Positions 12,269 to 22,005 of a DNA stretch of 64,000 bases are shown one piece after another (position 1 is the stretch's first letter; every line of letters starts with the position of its first letter). A program made the translations under genes and the position numbers. The DNA is from Alnus glutinosa (lineage: Eukaryota; Streptophyta; Magnoliopsida; Fagales; Betulaceae), in contig NC_084886.1 in NCBI RefSeq assembly GCF_958979055.1, positions 932,501 through 996,500 of the forward strand. Direction: 5' to 3'. The notes under the pieces are model-generated. The model saw only the letters and a list, made by a program, of their open reading frames with translations. It did not search any database and had not been told where the DNA came from.

Positions 12269-12375
12269 TTTTTTTATTTTTATATGTTCACATAAGAGAG
12301 GGAGGGGAGATTCGAACTAGTGACCTTTACTTCATAAGACATGGTCCCTAAATGATTAAGCTACCCCTTGAGGAC
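12269..12375 (-). mobile_element. Short tRNA-derived SINE with perfect 12-bp target-site duplication
   Basis: Read on the minus strand, the 107-bp element holds a box-A-like GGGTAGCTTAATC near its start and GTTCGAATC, a near-perfect polymerase III box B, followed by an A-rich end. The identical 12-mer aatgcaatagtt flanks it at 12257-12268 and 12376-12387. Length, boxes, tail and duplication identify a compact SINE, probably young because the duplication is unbroken. Confidence 0.85.
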
Positions 12376-12476
12376 AATGCAATAGTTAATAGACTTGTTA
12401 TGTCAGTTTTGTGAGATGTTTATATAGTATACGGCATTATCTTACTCTTTTGAAGTATAATAGCTAGTGAAAGAGT

Positions 12477-12693
12477 AATGTTATATACTCTACAAATATC
12501 TCACAAATATGATGTAGCAAAATCTAGTGGCTCTTATTAATTTTTATCCACAATCATTACATAATGTTGATGTGACAGTCTAAACCAATATTTAAATTTT
12601 TATTTTATTATATTGATCCATGAGTTGGTTAAAACTACCATATCAGTGTTTTAGGATAATTGTGGAATAATATTTTTTTTATAAAATTATTAA

Positions 12694-12734
<41 letters not shown>

Positions 12735-12793
12735 AATAGCTACTAGAGCTTTTCACATCAACTCTGTAAGATATTTGTGTATTATGCAACATT
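12477..12793. mobile_element. MITE with about 57-bp terminal inverted repeats
   Basis: The left end (AATGTTATATACTC... to about 12533) and the reverse complement of the right end (AATGTTGCATAATAC...) match over about 57 bp, with conserved words ACAAATATCT and CTAGT. A 39-bp A run (about 12692-12730) lies inside. I could not define a target-site duplication, so the superfamily is left open. Confidence 0.6.
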
Positions 12794-13555
12794 TTTAAAA
12801 TTGTTGGTTGGCTTGCTTTTTTTAAAAAAAAAAAATTTTGATATTTTTATTTATGAAAGTGTTTAATGCACAACACCTTGCAAATGTTGTGCCAAAATTT
12901 TTTTCATTTCATTTTATCTGACTTTAAGATGACCATGTCAATTTGTCAAACAAACATGAGGTACACCGTAGAGCTTGGGTTACTTCAATCCGCGTTTGGT
13001 ACAGAGGTGTCTTACTGTCTTTCAACGAATACCAGAATTTAATCAAATTTGTCATCTGTATTTTCGGTTTCATAACTTACAATTCCTTTTTCTTTTTCTT
13101 TTTTCAGTTTTTGTAACACGTGCTACATGAGAATTTTCTCATTTTAAGTTTTTTTTTTTTTTTTTAAATAAAAACTTAGGATAGATTTGGTACGTGTAAT
13201 TTAATATTCTGACATTTTCTTTAATATAATATATCTAATAAAAGAGTTGGGGTGTGATAGGGTCAGGGGGTGTAGTGTTCAGCCATCCCATAATTGGTAG
13301 ATGGGTGGCCCAATTACCTTTAAGGGCTTTAGAAATAGTTTGACCATTTTCAGATTCAATCGCTATGAGGTTTGTTAGGCTATTCCTTTTAATTTTGGGG
13401 TGGTACAGCCATTTTCAACGGTGGAATTTAAAGAATTTATTTGTGCATAGATTTATTTGTTACACAAACATACCATATGAAATTATTTATTCATTTTGAG
13501 ACCTTAAAGATTTATTCATCACAAAATCAAATCTCATGAATCAAAATAACAATTT
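12794..13555. other. Intergenic, no feature recognised
   Basis: AT-rich sequence with several T/A homopolymers. A stretch around 13250-13420 (GGGTGGCCC, GGGGTGGTACAGCC) resembles scraps of the GTGGC..CCACC transposon family seen elsewhere in the window, too short to delimit. Confidence 0.35.
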
Positions 13556-13559
13556 CTTT

Positions 13560-13900
13560 TAGGAGTAAATACCTGTGGTAAGACGTATCATCAAATGATT
13601 GTGTCAATTTCAAAATGTATTATAGGTGGTACATGGTTTGAGCCTAAATACTGAGATGGTACTTCTGTTAATGAATTTAACAGAGAGATATGCCAAACCA
13701 ATCAAAACTTGCAACGTGGCTTATATGCCTCATTATTATTATTATAGTTATATTTAAAAAAAAAAAAAAAAAAGACAATAAATACGCATTATAAAAAAAT
13801 TAAACAAATTAATTAAAAAAGATTTTTAAAAAAGAAAACAAAAACAAAATAAAATTACGGGGTGGCTCAACCACCCTCGTTTGTCTCGTGGGATTTCAAC
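13560..13900. mobile_element. Truncated copy of the GTGGC-palindrome transposon family
   Basis: The stretch has the family's typical order: a terminal section with the words GGTGGTAC and GAGATGGTAC, a low-complexity AT section, then GGGGTGGCTCAACCACCC (about 13859-13876). No matching second arm follows, so it is one half of an element of the type at 39,270-40,600. Confidence 0.45.
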
Positions 13901-14569
13901 GTAAATCAAACATTTTTTTATTTTTTATTTTAAACAAATTCACTTCTTATTGATAACTAGATCGAGCCAAAAAATAAGACATAGCGACATGACGTTTCCA
14001 ACCGACAATACCACAGATAATTAGAAGAATGTCTTCCATTTAAAATAAATTTATAACATGGGTAATAGCCTCTTTAATTATGTCGTGGGCGGCTGTATTT
14101 GCATTCTTCTCTAACACTATTTATATCATCCATAATATGTCCAAATATACTCAACTGTCTAACAATTTACAAAGCGTCTCCTTTTAATATGATATCGGCA
14201 AAACCCATTCCTGTAAACCAAACATTTTAACATGAAAATCGATTGATAAAATGTATCAAAGTTTGACGCTGAATTTCGGATCATGGGCATGTATTCTACG
14301 AGGTCACGTGCTACTGTGCTAGTTTAGTCAGTCATATTCAAAAGGCAATTTAATTTTTTTCTTATTAAAAATTGTACACGAACCAAAAAAATTAAAAAAG
14401 AAAAAAGAAGTATAGAACACCGCGTTACATTCAAAATGCAGTTCTACAGTCTTTATCAATTACCATAAGGCCTACAAAATTGGTGAATGACTCATAAAAT
14501 ACGTATCAAATGGGCTAATAATCTCATAGAATTGGTGAAACTCTAATGCAAAATAAAAGGCATTTTGAC

Positions 14570-15050
14570 ATTGTTAACTATCTATGGCAGATTAACCGTT
14601 GATAGCTTATCAACTAGTGTCGAATCGTCATCAATTAAAACCATTATTTTGACATCGGTTCGATTTTGTAGGTGATATAGATTCTTTTTATAGGCGGTTA
14701 ATTGAACCAATTCAACTTAACCGTGTTTTTTTTATTATTATTTGAAATCAAAATGATGTTGTTTCATTTGAAATGAGGTGGGCTAATCTATTGTCAAATC
14801 CAATGTAAAATTATGTCCAATAAACATTTGTTTAGCCAAAAAAAGAAAAAAAAAACATTTAGAGAATATATATATATATATAAAGCCCAATAGTTAACCA
14901 ATTAACAGACCGGCATATAATCGATTTAACCGAAATAGTAAAAATTGCTACTGTTGGTATAAAGTCGGTTAATTAACCAATTATGGTGATTCAGTGGGTG
15001 AAAATTACCTCTACAGTCACTGATTTCACCGATACCCAACCCTAGTCTAC
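14570..15050. mobile_element. Possible hAT-like remnant
   Basis: The right side (about 15018-15044) reads as GATTTCACCGATACCCAACCCTA. This resembles the TAGGGTTGG terminus of the well-bounded hAT element at 55,791, and inside there are several CGGTTAATTAACC-like words. No left terminus or target duplication was found, so this is tentative. Confidence 0.35.
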
Positions 15051-16054
15051 CCCCATATTTTTGGACAACATATAGTTGCAAGAGTACGTAGCTTCATATA
15101 TTATTTTCAACTCAAAAACATAAAATCATAAGTTATATTTATATGTTTTAAAAGATAATTAAATTTTGTTGAATTGTTTATTTGTTTTGTTAGTTATATT
15201 TCTTTAATATTTTTAAATAATTTTTGTTAAATTATATTTATTTATTTATTATCAATTTTCGTTCATAATAGCCTTATACTTTGTCAATTTGCTTTTCAAC
15301 CCACCTAATTTATTAACTTAAGAATATGAGGTAGTAGTTTTATGGGACCTCCAATGAACCTCTCTAACATTTGTTCTCATTTCAACAATTTTTTTTTTTT
15401 TTTTATTTTTTTTAATAGTGCTTGACGTGCAATTACTGTATCGAAACACCGTAGGAACTAAAATGATAAGTCTGGCAGTAGATGCAAAACATGAATAGAA
15501 AACAAGACGCGTTGAATTATTGGCTCAATTATTATATACATACTCGTCACATGCCGATCCATTGTCAAACATCGATCGATCGATCGCAGCAGCCTTTTGT
15601 GAAGAGATCGATGGGAATGCGTTTCGTGGTTATTAGGTCACAACAACAATAAAAAAGGGGGGCTTGGCTTCTTCCCTCTATATCTTTATCTTTATCATGT
15701 AAATCATTACTTTACTGAAATATTCCAATGTTTCGAGTTTTCTTTCCTATCACGATGATATGCCTTTGAATAAGACATTGATGATGACGCTCACGGCTCA
15801 CGGCTCACCTACACTTCTTCACATCCATGATCCACCTGCATTCTTGGAGGACGGCTAAATCCGGTCTACTGGGTCTGGGTCAGCCCGCCTTCCTGAGCGA
15901 GCCCAAGTTTGGCCCTTGCTTCATTTTCTCTTCGTCCATTAACCTTTTTCCACTCTTTCAATTGGCTCGTCCAAAGTTTTGTTGAATTTCAAAATTTGAT
16001 TTTATTTGGAATTTTTTTTATTTTTAAGGTTCAAGATCTTTTTGGTATGAAAAG

Positions 16055-16196
16055 ATCATTTCTCACAACAGCTCCACAACAAGCTGATGTGGTTGGTAAT
16101 ATTTTATTATTTTTTTTGTTTTCTTTTCTTTTTGTAAAAAAATAATAAAATATTACCAGCCACATCAGCTTGTTGTGGAGCTGTTGTGAAAAATGA
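16055..16196. repeat. Hairpin (inverted repeat, about 60-bp arms)
   Basis: The left arm 16055-16118 and right arm 16135-16196 are reverse complements with few mismatches and a T-rich loop of under 20 bp. Shared words include ACAACAGCTCCACAACAAGC and CTGATGTGG. The 11-mer GATCATTTCTC occurs at both edges (16054 and 16204). It is likely a small MITE inserted in the larger element. Confidence 0.75.
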
Positions 16197-16339
16197 GTTT
16201 AGGGATCATTTCTCTTTTGGTATTTGTAGTTTGAAAACTTTATTTTAACGAATTGCCACGTCAACACCACTTAACACCCTTAATATCGCGACACCTATTC
16301 CAGAAGCCACGTCATACAACACACAAGTGCCATGTCACT

Positions 16340-16340
16340 G

Positions 16341-16433
<93 letters not shown>
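16340..16433. repeat. Compound microsatellite C-run, (CA)n, (TA)n
   Basis: A run of about 18 C is followed by roughly 25 CA dinucleotides and then about 12 TA dinucleotides. Open frames of poly Thr-His or Cys-Val across it are spurious. Confidence 0.95.
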
Positions 16434-16438
<5 letters not shown>

Positions 16439-16727
16439 AAAAAGCTTTAAAAAATAAAAAAGAAAAAAATAGAAGAAGGGGTGGCTCTGTGAGCAAGATG
16501 GGGTAGATCGGCCACCCCAATGGCCAAACTCGATTAAGCTTAAGAAAAGTCATTGAGTTATTTTTCCAAGCAGCTTAAATGCGATGAACTCTTACCCAAA
16601 GTGAAAATCTATTATCAATCCCGTTCACTCCCTTTTTAACAAAAAAACACAGCCAATCACACATTAGAACAAGAACCCATCTAGTATCTATTATTCCAAA
16701 TCTTTAACAAAAAAAAAATAGGAGTAA

Positions 16728-17410
16728 AATTTTATTTTTTTAATTTTATATATTTATTTTTTTGAAAAAATCTTGGGGCTTGAGGGGGCCTAGCCCTCAA
16801 ATAGCTTCGCCAATGCACCCAAAAACCACTACTAACTATTAATATTGTCAGATCACAACGTGGACAGATCCCTGACGCAGTGACGCTCCATTTTCCAATT
16901 TTTGGTCAATTTAATGAATTACTGCACGCACACAGTCACGTTATCGCGAACAATTGCCACTGACTAGTTAGATTCGCGAACATTTGTCCTTTCAAATGTG
17001 CCTCTAATGGATTAAGAAACTTATAGCATCCTTATCAAGTTCTTTAAAATTTTCTCTAAATTTAGCTCAAATAATGTAGTTTTTTTATTTTATTCATCAC
17101 TTTTAAAGTTATTCTTACATCAAACTCTCTAAATTTTTCTCTATTTTAATTATATATTTTTTTTTATCAGTTTTGAGAATAACTACTTTAACTGTATCTC
17201 AAAGAACATCAAAGTTTCTACAAACATCAACACAATACCGTAACACATACACAATCGGAAGAAAGAAGAACAAACAGAAAATCAGTTTCAAAGGGGGTTC
17301 GGCCAATCAGTGAATTTTATTTTTTTAATTTTATATATTTATTTTTTTGAAAAAATCTTGGGGCTTGAGGGGGCCTAGCCCTCAAATAGCTTCGCCAATG
17401 CACCCAAAAA
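16728..17410. repeat. Perfect 98-bp direct repeat (16728-16825 and 17313-17410)
   Basis: Both copies are identical by eye over 98 bases. They contain CTTGGGGCTTGAGGGGGCC, its partial inverted match, and CTTCGCCAATGCACCC. The copies are 487 bp apart. The GGGGCC..GGCC words and TTCGCC resemble terminal parts of the hAT-like elements elsewhere in the window, so these may be two identical insertions or a recent local duplication. Confidence 0.9.
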
Positions 17411-17746
17411 GGGGACATCTATTCATTTGGGATTGTATTGCTTGAACTGCTTATCGAGAAGTCCTCGGAGCTTTCTCCAACCACTTCAACTTCACTGGAA
17501 GTCCCGGACTTGGTGAGGTGAGTGTATGACATGGCACTTGTGTTTTGTATGACTCGGCTCCTGAGACAAGTGACGCATTCTTAAGTGTGTTAAGTAGCGC
17601 TAATGTGGCATACAGTTAGTTTTTGGACGGAGGTACCGAGTCGGTCTTTTCTCAAAACTCAAGTATTATTTATGATACAAATTGAAACTGAAATACCAAA
17701 AAATAAAGTTTTCAAATAACAAGTACCAAAAAGATTTTTAACCTTC

Positions 17747-18147
17747 TCAATTTTTTATTTTTTATTTTTTATTTTTTTAGCGCCTCAACATACAACACTT
17801 TATTGTAAGGAACTCATCCTAGTCGATTAAAGTCTCTTTGGAATTATTTTGTCCGAATTTCAAAACATTTGGGCAAGGAATGAAAGAGGGGGTATGGATT
17901 CTGAAATGCTAGAACAGCTTATTGGGTTGTACACATTACAAAAAACAGTGATTTAATGTTGTTTAAACAGTATAACGACATTAACTGAATGATGTCGTTT
18001 GTGTTAAAGCGCCCATAATTAGCCCTGTTTAAACAGTAAACGAAGCTAATATGGAGTCTCGACCCTTAAATGGTGATAAATAAGTAGTGCTGTTCAAATT
18101 ACGCTAAATGAGCAGTTTTTATTTTTATTTTTTATTTTTATTTGTTA
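17747..18147. other. Spacer between two transposons
   Basis: No gene is seen. It contains short words (AAACAGTATAACGACATTAA, AAACAGTAAACGA) that recur once each, with no clear structure. Confidence 0.4.
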
Positions 18148-18872
18148 GGGTTAAATACGTTTTTAGTACATGAGTTTCAATTCCCATCACATATGGTACC
18201 TCAATTTTGAGAAAAGACCAAATTAGTACCTCAGTCAAGTTTTCCTTTCAAAAACTAACGATCCGCTAGGTGTCAACTCCTGAGGATTGACACGCGTTTT
18301 AGTATAAAAAAATCTTTAAAAATTAATTAAAAAAATAAAAACTTAAAAAATATATAAATTAAAAAAAAAAAAAAAGAAAAAAAAAGAGTGGCTCAGCCAC
18401 CCCTTGGCCACCATGGGAGTAGCCGGCAACCCTCATTTTGGCTAAGGGGGTGGCTCAACCACCATCTTGACCGGTCTGAGGTGACCAAACCACCCCATGG
18501 GGGGGTGTTCGGCTACCTCATGGCTGGAAAAAAAAAATGTTCAAGAATTTTGGCCCTTGGGGGTGGCCGTGGTACCCTTGAATAATTTTTTTAATTTTTT
18601 TTTTTTTCTGCCATGGGGAACCCAGACGGGTCAAGAGGGACTCAACCACTCCTCCTCTTCTTCTTTTCAATTTTTTTAATTTTTTAATTAATTTTTTATG
18701 ATTTTTTTTTTATTTTTTTATACTAAAAATATTAGTTTTTGGATGGAAAACTTGACTGAGGTACTAATTTTGTCTTTTCTCAAAATTATGGTATCATCTG
18801 TAATGCGAATTGAAACTCAAGTATCAAAAAATAAAATTGTTAAAACCCAGGTACTAAAAACGTATTTAATTC
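18148..18872. mobile_element. Non-autonomous transposon with about 160-bp inverted termini
   Basis: The left end GGGTTAAATACGTTTTTAGT and the reverse complement of the right end GGAATTAAATACGTTTTTAG match. The match continues inward through TGAGTTTCAATT, ATGGTACC, GAGAAAAGACCAAA and TTTTCC.TC.AAAACTAA. The interior holds the GTGGCTCAGCCACC / GTGGCTCAACCACC palindromes. It has the same architecture as the larger palindrome at 39,270-40,600. I could not place the target duplication. Confidence 0.7.
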
Positions 18873-20025
18873 CTTTTTTTTATTCTAAAAAAATGCCGCT
18901 AACTGCCCTTTTTTTTTTTTTTTTTTTTTGGGTGTGTGTGTTTTTAGGCTTTGGATCCCATTTGCTCAGGCACCTCGGAACCCATTTCTTGTCGGTCCGG
19001 TCCTAATTGGGTATTAAGTACCTAGCGTCAATCTGGCCCGGACGAATTAATTTCTAGGCCCAGCTAACCTGCCACCCATAAAAACACATGGAATAATGCT
19101 TGTCCTTGATCCTCATTTTTATTTTTATTTTCTCCTGATGACAAAAGAAACAAACGAACGTAGCTTGTTTTCCAAACAGACACGAAAAATACACAGAATA
19201 TAAAAAAAGAAAGTTTATTGAAATAGATTGTTACAAACATTAAAAACGTTTGAAAAGGTGTTTTGATATAACCTAAATGGTGAAAAAGTAATTTATTATT
19301 ATTATTATTATTTTTAAAAAAATTATCAAACAATGCTTTTTATTTTTCATTGACGACCGTCGACGGACACCAACATCTTTTGGGATGCAATGAAAGGCAC
19401 GTAGAATAATCAAGTGGTGTCACATTGAACACGAATCGATCTGAAATTCTTAATTTGTAAATAAGCTAATGAGTCATCATGACCACGATGGTTTGTTTAT
19501 CTACTGCTGGACTCTGGACTTGCAAGCGTTATTTTATTCGTAGCAACATGATGATGAGTGGCACCCAATTACTCCTCATGCACGCCGCCCGCCCAGACGG
19601 ATAACAATAATAAATAATAAATAATAAACGAACACAATTTGGCAACGTCGTGGGAAGCATACACATATACAATCTCATACATGATACATACGTGAGGTAA
19701 TAACCTTGTGAAACGGGGTCAACGTAGCAACGGCCACCACCCCCAAAATTAGCGGCCACACCTTAAACCTCCACCACGTCCGTACACCCTTTCGTTTCAT
19801 TTCCTTCCAAACAAATTGTTATCGGAAGAAAGATTTTCCCTTGGTGATTACAATTAACAAAGAAGAAGTATAATAATAAGGAGGAAATTATGAAGATGAT
19901 ATGAATATTCTTCACGTCTTTTGGCGTTCCCAGCAACCCAAACTCCATCTTTTCTTTTAATTGACACGCACATACACACACAAGGAGAAAAAGGAAACCG
20001 TAAGATCGAGCCTAATCGACAAGTC
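18873..20025. other. Intergenic and 5' flank of EXO70C
   Basis: AT-rich spacer. Near the gene the sequence is open in the EXO70 frame back to 19921 but has no in-frame ATG before 20026, so that part is taken as 5' leader. No confident TATA box was chosen. Confidence 0.4.
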
Positions 20026-22005
20026 ATGGAGAAAAATCCACATCCTGATCAGAACGACATTGTGTCTTCACCCAGAGATAATTCAGAGACCGTTGATGCC
20101 AAATCGGACGGTCAACGACAACATGAGCAGCAAAAGGAAGAAACAGAGGTTGATCAGGAAGACCCACCACCCTCCGATCCCGAGCTGAGCCTCACACAGA
20201 TTCTGGACGAGGTTGATCGGTTCCTGGAGATCCTACCCAATGCCCAGGAAGGCAAATCGGATCCACCAGATCAAGTTCCCAACTCTGTGGAGTTATTGTC
20301 GAAAATGGTTGAGTCCATGATCGACGCGTACAATGCATGCAAAGCGAAGTTTGGTCGAGACCCTGAAGACGACGCGGCGTTTCTCGAAGCTGTGAATCGG
20401 ATTTCGAAGCTGTCGAATGGGTTGGATGAGTTCCCATCAAACTCGGCATTATCATCTTCTCTGAACCGAGCAAGCTCCGTGCTACAACGAGCTATGTCGT
20501 TTTTGGAGGACGAGTTGCGAGTCCTTCTTCATGAAGATCAACCCAAACCCATCAACATTGTTTCAGATCACAAATCTCAGAAGCCATCGAAGCAGTCCTC
20601 GTTCGATTTCAATCACGAGCACGACCGTTGCCTCCTACCCGACCCGATCGAACAAAACAAAGATGAAGAAGAATTCCCAGGATTTTCCCAAGAAGCCATT
20701 TCCAACATCAACAAGATTGCGTCGGCGATGATCTTCGCGGGCTACGAGAGCGAGTGTTGCATGGTTTATGGCATCTTAAGGCGAAGCGCGTTCAAAGGGG
20801 CGTTGAACAAGCTAGGCTACGAGTATTTAAGCATCGACGACGTGCAGAGAATGCAATGGGAGTCTTTGGAAGGAGAAATCGCCTTGTGGATCAACGTCGT
20901 CAAGCAGTGCTCCACCAACCTCTTCTCCGGCGAACAGAACCTCTGCGACTCCGTTTTCTCCGACCATCCCTCCGTGTCTCAAACACTATTCATTGACCTC
21001 GCACGCCCCGTCGTTATACAGCTTCTCGATTTTGCAGAAGCGTTGGTGTTGACGAAGCGGTCGGCTGAGAAGTTGTTCAAGTTTCTCGACATGTACGAGT
21101 CTCTGCGCGATCTGTTTCGGGCCATGCACGGCGGTCCGTACCCGGAGGAACTGATATCCGAGGCATCGGAAGCCAAGACCCGGCTCGGCGAAGCCGCAAT
21201 GAGCATTTTCTGTGACCTCGAGAATTCTATCAAGAGCGACCATGGGAGGACACCTGTGCCTAGTGGCGCTGTGCACCCATTGACGCGCTACGTCATGAAC
21301 TACCTAAAATACGCCTGTGAATACAAGGAAACCTTAGAGCAGGTCTTTCAGCAACACCTAAAGATCGACAAGGGTGTTGCTGAGACCGATGATGGGTCGA
21401 CACCCAAAACGTCGCCGTTCTCGGTACAGTTGTTGACGATCATGGACCTCTTGGACGCGAACCTTGACATGAAGTCGAAGCTGTACAAAGACAACGCGTT
21501 GTGCTACGTTTTCTTGATGAACAACGGGAGGTACATCCTGCAGAAGATCAAAGGGTCCACGGAGATCCACGAGTTAATGGGCGACACGTGGTGCCGAAAG
21601 CGGTCGTCGTTGATGAGGCAGTATCACAAGAACTACCAGAGAGAGGCATGGAGTAAGGTGTTGCAGTGTCTGAACCACGAGGGTCTTCAGGCGAGTGGCC
21701 ATGGGAAGGTGTCGAAGCCAGTGTTGAAGGAGCGGTTCAAGAACTTCAACGCCATGTTCGATGAGATTCACAAGACCCAGACCACGTGGGTGGTCAGCGA
21801 CGAGCAGCTTCAGTCGGAGCTCCGGGTTTCGATCTCGGCGATCATGATTCCGGCTTACCGGGCTTTCTTAGGGAGGTTCCAGCAATACTTGGCTCCGGGT
21901 AGACAATCGGAGAAGTATATCAAATACCAGCCAGATGATATTGAGACTTTGATTGATGAACTGTTTGATGGAAATCCAACGTCTATGGCAAGGAGGAGAA
22001 CATAA
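20026..22005 (+). CDS. Exocyst subunit EXO70, EXO70C1/C2-type, 659 aa, intronless
   Basis: This is a single-exon gene with an acidic, glutamine-rich N-terminus, then LSLTQILDEVDRFLEILP and the EXO70 helical-rod domain. The stretch FLDMYESLRDL, AVHPLTRYVMNYLKYACEYKETLEQVF and the terminal YLAPGRQSEKYIKYQPDDIE and SMARRRT are typical of plant EXO70. The wording DDVQRMQWESLEGEIALWI and the MEK start fit the EXO70C clade best. EXO70 tethers secretory vesicles to the plasma membrane as part of the exocyst; Arabidopsis EXO70C members act in pollen and tip growth. The start is the first in-frame ATG. Lack of introns is usual for most plant EXO70 genes. The family call is secure; the C-clade call is from memory. 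Confidence 0.9.
   Translation: MEKNPHPDQNDIVSSPRDNSETVDAKSDGQRQHEQQKEETEVDQEDPPPSDPELSLTQILDEVDRFLEILPNAQEGKSDPPDQVPNSVELLSKMVESMIDAYNACKAKFGRDPEDDAAFLEAVNRISKLSNGLDEFPSNSALSSSLNRASSVLQRAMSFLEDELRVLLHEDQPKPINIVSDHKSQKPSKQSSFDFNHEHDRCLLPDPIEQNKDEEEFPGFSQEAISNINKIASAMIFAGYESECCMVYGILRRSAFKGALNKLGYEYLSIDDVQRMQWESLEGEIALWINVVKQCSTNLFSGEQNLCDSVFSDHPSVSQTLFIDLARPVVIQLLDFAEALVLTKRSAEKLFKFLDMYESLRDLFRAMHGGPYPEELISEASEAKTRLGEAAMSIFCDLENSIKSDHGRTPVPSGAVHPLTRYVMNYLKYACEYKETLEQVFQQHLKIDKGVAETDDGSTPKTSPFSVQLLTIMDLLDANLDMKSKLYKDNALCYVFLMNNGRYILQKIKGSTEIHELMGDTWCRKRSSLMRQYHKNYQREAWSKVLQCLNHEGLQASGHGKVSKPVLKERFKNFNAMFDEIHKTQTTWVVSDEQLQSELRVSISAIMIPAYRAFLGRFQQYLAPGRQSEKYIKYQPDDIETLIDELFDGNPTSMARRRT

Larger units (their letters stand above)
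16026..17746. mobile_element. Diverged long-inverted-repeat element with nested insertions
   Basis: The left arm (AAGGTT..GATCTTTTTGGTA at 16027 onward, resumed at 16214 with TTTTGGTATTTG and TTTGAAAACTTTATTTT) is matched in reverse complement by the right arm ending at 17746. The right arm carries the family words GGTACC-like and TTTTTGGACGG (about 17630) found in the other copies. The left arm is interrupted by the hairpin at 16055-16196. Inside lie GGGGTGGC/GGCCACCCC palindromes (about 16480-16520), a compound microsatellite and a 98-bp direct repeat. No coding capacity is seen. Confidence 0.55.

Noticed and set aside
13859-13880. Bacterial-style terminator hairpin (GGGGTGGCTCAACCACCC)
   Set aside because: The host is a plant; the same palindrome recurs in the transposon family described, so it is transposon core sequence.
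15573-15587. GATC tandem run as a regulatory element
   Set aside because: Only three to four units of a tetranucleotide; no gene nearby.
16253-16553. Frames encoding poly Thr-His / Cys-Val stretches
   Set aside because: A direct translation of the CA and TA microsatellite.
19921-20025. Longer N-terminus for the EXO70 protein
   Set aside because: The frame is open but has no ATG before 20026, and the extra residues are unlike any EXO70 start.
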